NCBI RefSeq assembly: GCF_040545925.1
Contig: NZ_JBEPMX010000014.1
Location: 1 to 62,420 of the forward strand
Direction: 5' to 3'
Source: Alkalibacillus flavidus
Lineage (GTDB): Bacteria > Bacillota > Bacilli > Bacillales > Alkalibacillaceae
DNA length: 62,420 bases
Shown: in pieces, positions 53,864 to 62,420 of the stretch
Layout: each line of letters opens with the position of its first letter
Numbering within the stretch: position 1 is the first letter of the stretch
Made by a program: the position numbers and the translations under genes
The notes under the pieces: model-generated
Database searches by the model: none
What the model saw: the letters and a program-made list of their open reading frames with translations, nothing else
What the model was told of the DNA's origin: nothing

Positions 53864-54724
53864 CTATTCTTGTGCTGCTGCACCACTAACAATTTCTGAG
53901 ATCTCTTGTGTGATGGCTGCTTGACGTGCACGGTTATACGATAACGTTAATTCATCAATAATGTCTTCCGCATTATCCGTTGCGTTACGCATTGCCGTCA
54001 TACGAGACGCGTGCTCACTTGCCTTACCATCTAATAAGGCGCCATACACAAGGCTTTCAGCATATTGTGGCAATAACACTTCTAAAATTTGCTCTTGATC
54101 GGGTTCGTACTCGTACATGCTCGTCTGTGTTTCACCAGCTTCAATATCAGTCAACGGCAACACTTTCGTTTCGGTTACTTCTTGACTAATCGCACTAATG
54201 AAGTGATTGTAAATTAAGTTTAATTCATCGATCTCTTCTTCTGCGAAAAGGTTGACTGCATAGTTCGCGATTTCTTTAATCTCGGCGAACGTTGGTTGGT
54301 CTGGTAAACCAGTGATTTCATGTGCGATTGGTAGATCAAGTTTTCGGCAAAAATCACGCGCAACTTTACCAATTGGAATAATCGTGTATTCGTCTTTTGA
54401 TTGATGGCGACTTTGGATCGCTTCATTCATCTTACGCAATACGTTCGTATTATAAGGTCCAGCTAAACCACGATCTGATGCGATGACAATGTAACCTGTC
54501 TTTTTAATCGGACGGGAAGTTAACATTGGATGATCAACTTCAATATTGCCTGATGCAATACTTGAAACGACATCTTGAATTTTTTCCATGTACGGAACGA
54601 AATTTTTGGCGTTTTCTTCAGCTTTTTTCAGCTTTGAAGTTGATACCATTTCCATCGCTTGCGTGATCTGCTTCGTCTTTTTGGTCGAGCCTATGCGTGT
54701 TTTTATTTCGCGTAACGATGCCAC
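53864..54724 (-). CDS. atpG: ATP synthase F1 gamma subunit
   Basis: This 286-residue rotor shaft has the two conserved helices at the ends: MASLREIKTRIGSTKKTKQITQAMEMVSTSKL and ASRMTAMRNATDNAEDIIDELTLSYNRARQAAITQEI. The middle is a Rossmann-like domain. Confidence 0.96.
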   Translation of the reverse strand: MASLREIKTRIGSTKKTKQITQAMEMVSTSKLKKAEENAKNFVPYMEKIQDVVSSIASGNIEVDHPMLTSRPIKKTGYIVIASDRGLAGPYNTNVLRKMNEAIQSRHQSKDEYTIIPIGKVARDFCRKLDLPIAHEITGLPDQPTFAEIKEIANYAVNLFAEEEIDELNLIYNHFISAISQEVTETKVLPLTDIEAGETQTSMYEYEPDQEQILEVLLPQYAESLVYGALLDGKASEHASRMTAMRNATDNAEDIIDELTLSYNRARQAAITQEISEIVSGAAAQE

Positions 54725-54761
54725 AACGTCTCACCACCTTTATTTAGAGACTAGCTCCTTA

Positions 54762-56270
54762 TTATTGCGATACGACAAATGTGTTTTTGAAGTCGCTAAT
54801 GACTTTATCAAACGCTTCTTTGTCAGGTAATTGACCTGTTTCACGGATATGGCTAAGTACTTCATCACCGTGTTGTTTTAGGTAAGCATGTAGTTCTTCT
54901 TCGAAACGAACAACATCTTCAACCGGGATGTCGTCTAAGAAACCATTAACAAGTGCATAAATAATCGCCACTTGGTATTCAACACGTTGCGGCTTGTTTA
55001 GGCCTTGTTTTAGGATTTCGACTGTACGTTGACCACGGTCTAGCTTAGCTTGTGTTGCTTTATCTAAGTCAGAACCGAATTGTGCGAATGATTCTAGCTC
55101 ACGGAATGACGCTAAATCTAAACGCAATGTTCCGGCAACTTTCTTCATTGCTTTGATCTGTGCTGAACCACCGACACGGGATACGGATAGACCAGGGTTG
55201 ATCGCTGGACGTACACCGGAGTGGAATAAGTCAGACTGTAAGAAAATTTGTCCGTCTGTAATGGAGATAACGTTTGTCGGGATGTATGCCCCGATGTCAC
55301 CTGCTTGTGTTTCAACGAATGGTAGGGCTGTAATCGAACCGCCACCTTTTTCGTCACTTAACTTCGCTGCACGCTCTAGTAAACGAGAGTGTAGGAAGAA
55401 TACGTCACCTGGGAATGCTTCACGTCCTGGTGGGCGACGTAATAGAAGTGAAAGCTCACGGTAAGCCGCTGCTTGCTTCGTTAAGTCATCATAAACGATT
55501 AAGACGTGTTTACCGTTATACATGAACTCTTCACCCATTGATACACCTGCATATGGTGCTAGGTATAATAATGGTGCTGGTTCAGATGCACCGGCATTCA
55601 CAACGATTGTATAGTCAAGTGCTCCGTGTTGGCGGAACGTTTCAACAACACCGCTAACCGTTGAGTCTTTTTGACCGATTGCGACGTAAATACAAATAAC
55701 GTCTTCTTCTTTTTGGTTAAGGATCGTGTCAACCGCAACAGATGTTTTACCTGTTTGACGGTCACCGATTACTAATTCACGCTGACCACGACCGATCGGT
55801 ACCATGGAGTCGATAACTTTAATACCTGTTTGAAGTGGTTCTTCAACGGATTGACGGTCCATAACGCCAGGTGCTTTTGCTTCGATCGGGCGCGTTTTTG
55901 TCGTTTCGATTGGGCCATTACCGTCTACTGGTTGACCTAATGCGTTGACGACGCGTCCGATTAAATCTTCACCTACTGGAACTTGCATAATACGGCCTGT
56001 ACGACGAACCTCATCACCTTCACGAATTTCTGTGAATGGACCGAGGATGACGATACCGACGTTGTCTTCTTCTAGGTTTTGGGCCATACCCATGACACCG
56101 TTTGAGAATTCAACGAGCTCACCAGACATAACGTTGTCAAGACCGTGTACACGTGCGATACCGTCACCAATTTCGATAACTGTACCGACATCATTGACTT
56201 CTATATCTGAATCATAGTTTTCGATTTGCTGCTTAATCAGCGCACTGATTTCTTCAGCTTTGATGCTCAT
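54762..56270 (-). CDS. atpA: ATP synthase F1 alpha subunit
   Basis: This 502-residue subunit carries the non-catalytic nucleotide sites: P-loop GDRQTGKTSVAVDTI and the arginine-finger region AINPGLSVSRVGGSAQ. The start ATG 56270 (MSIKAEEI) has AGGGGTG 6 bases upstream, better than the longer GTG frame from 56279. Confidence 0.97.
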   Translation of the reverse strand: MSIKAEEISALIKQQIENYDSDIEVNDVGTVIEIGDGIARVHGLDNVMSGELVEFSNGVMGMAQNLEEDNVGIVILGPFTEIREGDEVRRTGRIMQVPVGEDLIGRVVNALGQPVDGNGPIETTKTRPIEAKAPGVMDRQSVEEPLQTGIKVIDSMVPIGRGQRELVIGDRQTGKTSVAVDTILNQKEEDVICIYVAIGQKDSTVSGVVETFRQHGALDYTIVVNAGASEPAPLLYLAPYAGVSMGEEFMYNGKHVLIVYDDLTKQAAAYRELSLLLRRPPGREAFPGDVFFLHSRLLERAAKLSDEKGGGSITALPFVETQAGDIGAYIPTNVISITDGQIFLQSDLFHSGVRPAINPGLSVSRVGGSAQIKAMKKVAGTLRLDLASFRELESFAQFGSDLDKATQAKLDRGQRTVEILKQGLNKPQRVEYQVAIIYALVNGFLDDIPVEDVVRFEEELHAYLKQHGDEVLSHIRETGQLPDKEAFDKVISDFKNTFVVSQ

Positions 56271-56287
56271 CCATTTCACCCCTATCT

Positions 56288-56833
56288 TTACTTGTTTGCA
56301 GACACAACGCTCTGTTCAATGCGTTGAAGTTTACGAGCGACTGTACCGTCGTAAATTTGGTTTCCGACGCGTACTTTTAATCCACCAATAATGCTTTCAT
56401 CGACAATGTTTTCAATGCGAAGGGTGTTTTTGTTTAACTTTTTCGCAAATGTGTCTCGGATTCGCTCTTTATCTTCATCTGAAAGTGCATGAACAGAATA
56501 AACAACAGCCTCTGCAATGCCTCTTGCTTCATTTTTCATGTCCACAAAAGACGTCACAATGTTATCTAAATCGTTAATGCGACCGTTGTCGATTAACACG
56601 AATAATAAGTTTGTCACAGTTTGTGTCGTATCTTTAAAGACGTCTCGCACAAACTGTTTTTGGTCGTCTTTTGATACGCGTGGATTATCAAAAAAAGCTA
56701 ATAATGTGTCGTCTTGGTCAAACACCTGACGCACTGCTGTTAATTCTTCTTCTAGTTGAGGTAAGTTAGACTGTTCTGTTCCGAGTTCAAACAATGCAAT
56801 GGCATAACGGTTCGCTACTGCTGATTGACTCAT
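56288..56833 (-). CDS. atpH: ATP synthase F1 delta subunit
   Basis: This 181-residue peripheral-stalk subunit has an N-terminal six-helix domain (VANRYAIALFELGTEQ) and conserved C-terminal RVGNQIYDGTVARKLQRIEQ. The start overlaps the atpF stop by 4 bp. Confidence 0.95.
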   Translation of the reverse strand: MSQSAVANRYAIALFELGTEQSNLPQLEEELTAVRQVFDQDDTLLAFFDNPRVSKDDQKQFVRDVFKDTTQTVTNLLFVLIDNGRINDLDNIVTSFVDMKNEARGIAEAVVYSVHALSDEDKERIRDTFAKKLNKNTLRIENIVDESIIGGLKVRVGNQIYDGTVARKLQRIEQSVVSANK

Positions 56834-57351
56834 TTGCTCTTCCCTACTTCTTCTAAGTATTCGTTAATCAGCTTTTCTTGTTCATCCACCGTTAATTCTT
56901 TCTCAATTACCTTGCTTGCAATTTGAACAGATAAAGTCCCAACTTGTTCTTGAAGTGCTTGGACAGCACGCTCTTTCTCTTGTTCGATTTCTTGGCGTGC
57001 ATTGTCTTTAATACGTTGTGCTTCTTCTTTCGCTTCAGCAATCATCGTATTTTGTTCAGACTTCGCTGTTTCTTTCGCATCTTCAATGATCTTTTGCGCG
57101 TTTTGACGAGTGCCTTGCAATTCGTCTTGCGCTTCTTGCATGAGACGCTCAGCTTCTTGTCTGTTCTTTTCTGCTGTATCAATTTCATTCGCAACATGTT
57201 CTTCACGTTCTTGCATGACGTTCATAAGTGGGCGCCAAGCAAACTTCGTGATCAATGCTAAAAGAATGATGAACATGATTAACTGGATAATCATACTACC
57301 AGCATTAAATCCCATTTCAGCGTTTAAAATAAACAAACGTGGGTCTAGCAC
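56830..57351 (-). CDS. atpF: ATP synthase Fo b subunit
   Basis: This 173-residue peripheral stalk subunit has one membrane helix (MIIQLIMFIILLALITKFAW) followed by a long charged coiled coil. The GTG start at 57351 has AAAGGAG 8 bases upstream; a GTG at 57360 overlaps that ribosome site. It comes after a 170-bp gap that contains hairpins (see the entry at 57390-57537). Confidence 0.92.
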   Translation of the reverse strand: MLDPRLFILNAEMGFNAGSMIIQLIMFIILLALITKFAWRPLMNVMQEREEHVANEIDTAEKNRQEAERLMQEAQDELQGTRQNAQKIIEDAKETAKSEQNTMIAEAKEEAQRIKDNARQEIEQEKERAVQALQEQVGTLSVQIASKVIEKELTVDEQEKLINEYLEEVGKSK

Positions 57352-57389
57352 AGCCTTCACTCCTTTCGCCTAATCATTCATTTAAGGCT

Positions 57390-57537
57390 TAAAAGGAAAA
57401 TCGACTACAACCGCCAATTAAGCGAAAGTTCGGTTTCCTTTTAGACATCTTGTTTCAATCTAACATAAAGGAATGGCGAAGCTTCTAATGTCACTTCGCC
57501 ATTATGTCGCTGTCATGTAATAAGGGTTTATTACATA
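57390..57537 (-). promoter_or_regulatory. three hairpins between atpE and atpF
   Basis: In transcript order: ATGTAATAA / TTATTACAT around the atpE stop (57515-57536); AATGGCGAA / TTCGCCATT (57472-57503); and TAAAAGGAAA / TTTCCTTTTA (57390-57443). No T-run follows. They may slow 3' decay of the atpE message, since c subunit is needed in about ten-fold excess (inference). Confidence 0.65.
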
Positions 57538-57737
57538 ACCATGAATGCAATAACTACGGCAATGATCGGTACCGCTTCTACTAGGGCTACACCGATGAAC
57601 ATTGTTGTTTGTAGAGCACCACGTAATTCTGGTTGACGTGAAATACCCTCGACTGTACGACTTACGATTAAACCGTTACCTACACCAGCACCAAGTGCCG
57701 CTAAACCTACTGCGATTGCAGCTGCTAATAATTCCAT
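57531..57737 (-). CDS. atpE: ATP synthase Fo c subunit
   Basis: This 68-residue hairpin of two helices forms the rotor ring. Helix 1 has the glycine-rich GLAALGAGVGNGL, helix 2 the ion-binding Glu in FIGVALVEAVPIIA. The extreme alkaliphile marks (AxAxAxA and PxxExxP) are absent and no Na+-type Gln/Thr set is seen, so it is H+-type. Confidence 0.96.
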   Translation of the reverse strand: MELLAAAIAVGLAALGAGVGNGLIVSRTVEGISRQPELRGALQTTMFIGVALVEAVPIIAVVIAFMVM

Positions 57738-57784
57738 TTTATGATCCTCCTCTAATTGTGTAATAAAATGATTTGTTTATCATG

Positions 57785-58516
57785 TTAATGGTCATCGCTC
57801 ACTTTGTGTGACATATAAACCATTGTTAACATCACGAAAATAAATGCTTGGATACCACTAATAAATAGTTTGAATCCTTGCCATAATAATGTTGGCACAA
57901 CACCAGCGACTGCTTCCATCGCCCCGGTTGCCATGAAACCAATGAGTAAAGTTAATAAAACCTCACCTGCATAGATGTTACCGTAAAGACGCATACCTAG
58001 CGTCAATGTGTTGGCAAACTCTTCAATAATCTTCAGTGGAAATAAAATTGGTATTGGTGAGAAAAACTCTTTTACATAGCCTTTCGTCCCCTTCAGTTTA
58101 ACACCGTAATAATGCGTTAATGCCACAACCATAACGGCTAGCGTTAACGTCACACCCGGGTCAGCTGTTGGCGATTTCCACCAAAGTTCGCCATCGTAAA
58201 CAACCATGAACATAATACCAAGTACGTTGGCAATAAATATGTACATGAGAAGTGTTAACCCTAATGGAAGGAAACGTCTTCCCGTTTTCCAGTCCATTGT
58301 ACTCGAAATCATGCCTTTGACGAAATCGACAATCCATTCAAGGAAGTTTTGGAACCCTGTCGGCTTTCGTTGTAAGTTGCGACTACCGATGACAGCAATA
58401 ATAAAGACAATAAGGGCCGCAACAAATGTCATAATCATATTAGAAATGTTGAAATCTAGCCAACCGATCCCAAAGGCATCTTCGATTTTAGGAGAACCGT
58501 GATCCACATCATTCAC
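57785..58516 (-). CDS. atpB: ATP synthase Fo a subunit
   Basis: This 243-residue membrane subunit forms the proton half-channels. The essential Arg is in TLTLGMRLYGNIYAGEV, and FSPIPILFPLKIIEEF precedes it. It starts inside the atpI stop region (8-bp overlap). Confidence 0.95.
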   Translation of the reverse strand: MNDVDHGSPKIEDAFGIGWLDFNISNMIMTFVAALIVFIIAVIGSRNLQRKPTGFQNFLEWIVDFVKGMISSTMDWKTGRRFLPLGLTLLMYIFIANVLGIMFMVVYDGELWWKSPTADPGVTLTLAVMVVALTHYYGVKLKGTKGYVKEFFSPIPILFPLKIIEEFANTLTLGMRLYGNIYAGEVLLTLLIGFMATGAMEAVAGVVPTLLWQGFKLFISGIQAFIFVMLTMVYMSHKVSDDH

Positions 58517-58898
58517 CCCTTTTCGTAGTGGTAGTCTCTTTGTGATGGAAAATAAAATCTATCATAATGACAAGATAAGGTGTCATTAAACCTGCTATTG
58601 CTGCGAAAAGATTGATGTGTTCGGGAAATCGAGTTGCGAGTACAACAATTAAGATCGCTGCTGCAAAACGAGATAACATCCCGAAAGATTTCGCTGCTTG
58701 GTTGTTCGCTGCTTTTTCACCGATAACATCAACACGTTTTTGCAATAAAAAGAGGTTGAACAGGCCTACTAGTAAACCTAAGATCAATCCAGCAAAAACG
58801 GGCTTATAATCAGTCAATCCCCAACCTGCAAATGAGATGGCTAATGCGTAAAGCATCCACTTACGTTGACGGTTTGCCATTGTGGCATAATCAGTCAT
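58509..58898 (-). CDS. atpI: ATP synthase assembly/ion-associated protein AtpI
   Basis: This 129-residue protein has four hydrophobic helices and the typical AtpI pattern RKWMLYALAISFAGWGL and LGLLVGLFNLFLLQKRV. AtpI assists c-ring assembly and has been linked to Mg2+ movement in alkaliphilic Bacillus. It overlaps atpB and the preceding small gene. Confidence 0.88.
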   Translation of the reverse strand: MTDYATMANRQRKWMLYALAISFAGWGLTDYKPVFAGLILGLLVGLFNLFLLQKRVDVIGEKAANNQAAKSFGMLSRFAAAILIVVLATRFPEHINLFAAIAGLMTPYLVIMIDFIFHHKETTTTKRGE

Positions 58899-59110
58899 GA
58901 TGTGTCGTCTCCTAAATACTTATTAGCTAATTGAATCGTGCCATACACACCTGCGGCTAAGCCAAAGAACAACCCGATAATTAAAAATAGAGGGCTTGTC
59001 TGAGTGACACTATCTAACCACCGTCCTGCAAAAATGCCGACAATTGCCGATCCGGACAAGTAGCTTAAAATAGCTGATGTGATTGCCATCCCTTTTAGTG
59101 GATGCTTCAT
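58895..59110 (-). CDS. atpZ: AtpZ-like small membrane protein, first gene of the atp operon
   Basis: This 71-residue protein has two helices (AITSAILSYLSGSAIVGIFAGRWLDS and FLIIGLFFGLAAGVYGTIQLANKYL), the AtpZ/AtpI-family layout. It overlaps atpI by 4 bp. AtpZ ahead of AtpI is known from alkaliphilic Bacillus operons and works with AtpI. Confidence 0.82.
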   Translation of the reverse strand: MKHPLKGMAITSAILSYLSGSAIVGIFAGRWLDSVTQTSPLFLIIGLFFGLAAGVYGTIQLANKYLGDDTS

Positions 59111-59171
59111 AAGCGTAACCTACCAATCACAAAAATTCAGACTAACTCGTGCAAAATAAACCCTTTTCATA

Positions 59172-59264
59172 AGACGAAGTGGGTGTGATTTTTCATCATA
59201 TTTCGTCTTTAGGCCTAAACATTCCACACTAGATTAGCATACAATAGCACCTATTATAAGTCAA
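59172..59264 (-). promoter_or_regulatory. atp operon promoter and leader hairpin
   Basis: TTGACT (59264-59259), 17 bp and TATGCT (59241-59236) form a sigma-A promoter. Downstream, AAGACGAA / TTCGTCTT arms (59181-59212 region) could form a leader hairpin, about 60 bp before the first gene. Confidence 0.65.
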
Positions 59265-59311
59265 TTGATATCAGGAGGAAATTCCGCCGATTTTTATGAC
59301 AACCTTGTGAC

Positions 59312-61426
59312 TTATGATTGGTTAAACTCAAGCATACGAAAATGCGTTCCATCACTGTCTTCTGTCTTGATCATGATGTAGTGAACACCAGACTGCCACG
59401 ATGTCATGTCGATTGATGTTTCGTGTGCCCCTGGTTCAAGTTGCGTCTTTTCAACCACTGTATCCACGTGGGTAAAAAACGCATCATACACGTCTATTGT
59501 AAGGGCTTTCACTTGCTGAGACAAATAATATGTTAAAACGAAGTCATTTGGATCGAACGGCTTTGTTGTCACTTCGACATTCACACGTGGGTGTTCGGCT
59601 GATTCATTTACCCATAAATAAGGCATTGTGATCGATTCTGAATTTAGTTGCAAGGATAGGTAACCTTCATGAATACCTTTTGTTAATTGATCTGGGCGAA
59701 AATGGGCTTTGACCTCGAATGTTTTGTGTTCGTTTGCGGGGATTGTTTGTGTCAGTGGCAGTTCCCAACGAATCCCATTTTGACGTTTCGGAATGTCCCA
59801 ATTGATAGTTAATGATTGATCGCCTGTATTACGAATGGTGACAGATTGTGTTTGAGCTTGTGATTCGGGTGTTATTTTGCCGAAGTTCAGTTGTGGTGAA
59901 TCGATTTCGAATGATTGTTGGAAAAGCGCTTCGGTATCTAACCAACCTGCGCCGATTTCAGTGGGCCGGCTTTCTTGATCGGGAATTTCAGTATGCGTCA
60001 ATAATTGCTGCTTCAACTGGTGCGGTGTCGCTTGCGGCTGCTGTTCTTTTAACAACGCTAAAATACCTGAAATATACGGCGCAGCCATACTGGTCCCTTG
60101 AAATGATGCATAACCATCAGGGACGGTGCTGACGATATCAACACCAGGTGCAAGTATATCTGGTTTTATCGACCAATCGCGTGTCACCGGCCCTCGCGCA
60201 CTGAACGGGGCAATGTCATTCGGCACCGCTTCTGTCGAGATCTCGATCCAATCGTCTGATTCGCGTAATGTTTTCGCTTCAGCATCAGTCAGGTACATCA
60301 CAGGCATGGGAGCTGGGACAAATGACCATTCGTTGGGATCGTCATCCGAATAGATGATTAATGCTTCGGCTTCTTGTTGAATCGCTTCACCGACGATTTC
60401 AGCATACGACCGGTTCGCTTTCGGTGTTAAGATCGCTTTTCCGACTGATTTTTCTAGTTGATCGAAATTAGGTGCATGAACGAACGGCATTTTCTCTTCT
60501 TCAGGCCACGGAGCGCTATTCGGTATCGCTTTGATGGGGATCGGTTTGTGGCCGAATATATTCAATATGGGTCGAGATTGATTGTATGATCCCGCTGCGA
60601 CTGTTATCGCATGTTTCGCTGTCGCCGGTGTCGCAACACTCCACGGATCAGGACCGCTATTACCAGATGCGACGACAATAAGTGTACCTAAATCAAACGC
60701 TTGATTAACAGCTTGTGCTAACGGCGTATCAGGTGAATTCACATCCGTCCCGAGCGATAAATTGATAATGTCCATATCATCGTTGACCGCTTGTTCTAAC
60801 GCAGCAAGCACATGCGCGGACGTCCCCGTACCACCTGGCCCTAATGCGCGGTAAGCATAAATACCAGCATTCGGCGCAACACCATGCATATCCCCGTTCG
60901 CCGCAATGATACCCGCAACATGCGTGCCGTGGTTCGTCGGAAAACCGTCTTGTTGTGTCGATTCCATCGGGTCGTCGTCCAAATCAATAACGTCATAGCC
61001 GCCCTGATAAGTATTTTTTAAGTCTGGATGGTTGTAATCGATACCCGTATCGACGACTCCGACTTTGACGCCTTGACCGGTTGCTTTAGTTACATTTAGT
61101 CGATAATCGGGCATGGTTAATGATTGTCCGTTGGCAGATGATTGAATGGCTGGCGTTTTGTACTCTTTTGATTGTGTGACTCTTGTCACCCATGTTTCTT
61201 GATGCAATTGAGCGATGTCATTTTTATCACCTTTGACAGCAACAGCATTGAGCAATGTGTCATATGTATCGATGATCGTTAGAAACGGATAATCTCGGGT
61301 TATGTCGTCGACTGCTTCATCAACGTTTTGATCCACTTCAATAATCCACGGTAATTCATCCGCTGACGTTGGTGGCATATTTAATATGGCAATTACGATT
61401 ATGGGCATCAAAGTCAAAAAACGCAT
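59312..61426 (-). CDS. exported subtilisin-like serine protease (S8, Vpr-like)
   Basis: This 704-residue secreted protease has a signal peptide (MRFLTLMPIIVIAILNMPPTSA), a short I9-type propeptide, then the catalytic Asp in VGVVDTGIDYNHPDL, His in TNHGTHVAGIIA and Ser in FQGTSMAAPYISG. A PA-like insert lies between the His and Ser blocks, and a beta-rich C-terminal domain with a Fn3-like tail ends it. The start at 61426 has GGAGGAG with 8-base spacing; the upstream in-frame ATGs are too close or unsupported. It stands between upp and the atp operon, where B. subtilis has no protease. No clear terminator follows. Confidence 0.9.
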   Translation of the reverse strand: MRFLTLMPIIVIAILNMPPTSADELPWIIEVDQNVDEAVDDITRDYPFLTIIDTYDTLLNAVAVKGDKNDIAQLHQETWVTRVTQSKEYKTPAIQSSANGQSLTMPDYRLNVTKATGQGVKVGVVDTGIDYNHPDLKNTYQGGYDVIDLDDDPMESTQQDGFPTNHGTHVAGIIAANGDMHGVAPNAGIYAYRALGPGGTGTSAHVLAALEQAVNDDMDIINLSLGTDVNSPDTPLAQAVNQAFDLGTLIVVASGNSGPDPWSVATPATAKHAITVAAGSYNQSRPILNIFGHKPIPIKAIPNSAPWPEEEKMPFVHAPNFDQLEKSVGKAILTPKANRSYAEIVGEAIQQEAEALIIYSDDDPNEWSFVPAPMPVMYLTDAEAKTLRESDDWIEISTEAVPNDIAPFSARGPVTRDWSIKPDILAPGVDIVSTVPDGYASFQGTSMAAPYISGILALLKEQQPQATPHQLKQQLLTHTEIPDQESRPTEIGAGWLDTEALFQQSFEIDSPQLNFGKITPESQAQTQSVTIRNTGDQSLTINWDIPKRQNGIRWELPLTQTIPANEHKTFEVKAHFRPDQLTKGIHEGYLSLQLNSESITMPYLWVNESAEHPRVNVEVTTKPFDPNDFVLTYYLSQQVKALTIDVYDAFFTHVDTVVEKTQLEPGAHETSIDMTSWQSGVHYIMIKTEDSDGTHFRMLEFNQS

Positions 61427-61553
61427 CGACATCACTCCTCCGCACATAGTTTGAGCGAACTCAAGGGAAGATATGCGACACGTTTTCTAACACGTCCCTA
61501 TGATTGTTAGACATTTTTGCGGGATTGTCAGACAATCTCGGAAAAGGCCTAAA

Positions 61554-61582
61554 AAAACGACAGCGCGGGGCTGTCGTTTCTG
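61554..61582 (-). terminator. terminator after upp
   Basis: AACGACAG (61556-61563) and CTGTCGTT (61571-61578) with seven T on the minus strand. Confidence 0.9.
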
Positions 61583-61584
61583 CG

Positions 61585-62214
61585 TTATTTTGTCCCGAAC
61601 AGGCGGTCACCTGCGTCGCCGAGACCTGGAATAATATAGCCTTTTTCATTCAATCGTTCGTCTAAACCAGCGACATAAATATCAATGTCAGGATGCGCCT
61701 CTTGCACGGCTTCTACACCTTCTGGCGCTGCGATTAAGCACATTAAACGAATGTACGTTGCGCCGCGTTTTTTCAATGAATGGATCGCTTCGATAGCCGA
61801 ACCACCTGTCGCAAGCATTGGGTCCGTTACAATTAACTCACGTTCATGAATGTCAGACGGTAATTTAATATAATATTCGACCGGTTTAAGGGTCTCTGGG
61901 TCACGGTACAACCCGACGTGACCAATCTTCGCAGCCGGAATTAAATCAACAATGCCGTCAACCATACCTAAACCAGCGCGTAAAATCGGGATAATCCCTA
62001 CTTTTTTACCGGCTAACACTTTCGACTTCGCAGTGTCCACTGGCGTTTCCACTTCCACTTCTTCAAGCGGCAATTCGCGTGTAATCTCAAACATCATAAG
62101 TGCCGAAACTTCATCAACGAGCTCGCGGAACGCTTTCGTGCCTGTGTTTTTATCACGGATGAATGTCAGTTTGTGCTGAATCAACGGATGATCAAATACG
62201 TAAACTTTACCCAA
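61585..62214 (-). CDS. upp: uracil phosphoribosyltransferase
   Basis: This 209-residue salvage enzyme makes UMP from uracil and PRPP. PRPP loop: VTDPMLATGGSAIEAIHSLKKRGA; uracil site: PGLGDAGDRLFGTK. The TTG start at 62214 (GKVYVFDHPLIQHKL) matches the family N-terminus and has AAAGGAG 9 bases upstream; the longer frame to 62223 is not needed. Confidence 0.96.
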   Translation of the reverse strand: MGKVYVFDHPLIQHKLTFIRDKNTGTKAFRELVDEVSALMMFEITRELPLEEVEVETPVDTAKSKVLAGKKVGIIPILRAGLGMVDGIVDLIPAAKIGHVGLYRDPETLKPVEYYIKLPSDIHERELIVTDPMLATGGSAIEAIHSLKKRGATYIRLMCLIAAPEGVEAVQEAHPDIDIYVAGLDERLNEKGYIIPGLGDAGDRLFGTK

Positions 62215-62246
62215 TACGAACAACTCCTTTTAACAATATCTCTTGA

Positions 62247-62275
62247 ATTTTATCGAAAACTGTTGGCTCATGCAA
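62247..62275 (-). promoter_or_regulatory. upp promoter
   Basis: TTGCAT (62275-62270), 17-bp spacer and TAAAAT (62252-62247), about 33 bp before the start. Confidence 0.7.
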
Positions 62276-62366
62276 TGTTAATCATAAAAAATTATCATCT
62301 GACACACAAAAAAGTGGTGAGCATCTAGACTGACCTAGTAAAATGAGACAAAGATAAAACACCTTC

Positions 62367-62420
62367 TTAGGCTACTTTTTCTCCAAACTTAATTGGAGGA
62401 AGGTAGCCTAATTTTTCTTG
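62367..62420 (-). CDS. C-terminal end of an IS3-family transposase (partial)
   Basis: The frame runs off the right edge. The visible end reads QEKLGYLPPIKFGEKVA followed by TAA, typical of the C-terminus of IS3-family OrfB transposases (NxxRIQxKLGYLSP motif). The AT-rich sequence just outside, with TGACCTAG at 62330-62337, may be the element's terminal repeat. Confidence 0.75.
   Translation of the reverse strand, partial: QEKLGYLPPIKFGEKVA

Noticed and set aside
57531..57737. Alkaliphile-type or Na+-type c-ring
   Set aside because: Helix 1 is glycine-rich, not AxAxAxA; no Pro at the PxxExxP position; no Na+ ligand set. It reads as an ordinary H+ c subunit.
1..62420. tRNA, rRNA, riboswitch or prophage genes
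   Set aside because: No cloverleaf, ribosomal or phage structural sequence was recognised. A covariance-model scan would be decisive but could not be run.

Overview
The window reads as a chromosomal piece of an endospore-forming, flagellated Bacillota (Bacillaceae). Evidence for this is the Bacillus-type order upp / atp operon / DUF1146 / ywmB / murA / spoIID / spoIIQ / spoIIID / mbl / flhO-flhP / fabZ, plus comK and an SLH-type S-layer. Secreted proteins are very rich in Asp and Glu, which suggests a salt-loving or haloalkaliphilic species (inference).

Layout. 1-2.3 kb: remnants of insertion sequences, with a lone IS21 istA. 2.3-9.0 kb: two large exported S-layer-type proteins. 9.5-32 kb: cell-envelope locus with two TagA/WecG glycosyltransferases, two flippases, CsaB pyruvyltransferase, a polymerase/ligase-like membrane protein, a GT4 transferase, a PIG-L deacetylase, a nucleotide-sugar dehydrogenase, two LCP ligases, an exported glucosaminidase and a decayed M14 carboxypeptidase. 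Together these look like the machinery that makes, pyruvylates, exports and attaches the secondary wall polymer holding the SLH S-layer. 32-39 kb: a NERD nuclease, then a TetR/adaptor/RND efflux operon and comK. 39.5-46.4 kb: yjfB, a small lipoprotein, the mbl-flhO-flhP-epuA-fabZ operon, an AidB-like acyl-CoA dehydrogenase and spoIIID. 46.6-51.6 kb: spoIIQ, spoIID, a small membrane ORF, murA, ywmB and a DUF1146 gene, followed by a perfect Noc-binding site. 52-59 kb: the complete F1Fo ATP synthase operon. 59-62.4 kb: a subtilase, upp and the tail of an IS3-type transposase.

Most unusual feature. A dozen gene boundaries carry arrays of short units repeating every 21 bp (two helical turns), each unit a conserved core plus a variable half. 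Five unrelated core families occur (A-E, about 150 units in all), yet four families keep a strict 21-bp step and the fifth keeps 20-21 bp. Most arrays lie between the terminator of one transcription unit and the promoter of the next. The two paralogous NERD nucleases, both 316 aa, are each bracketed by arrays of a single family: A around the first and B around the second. I know of no described function for such arrays; they are the best candidate here for an undescribed system.
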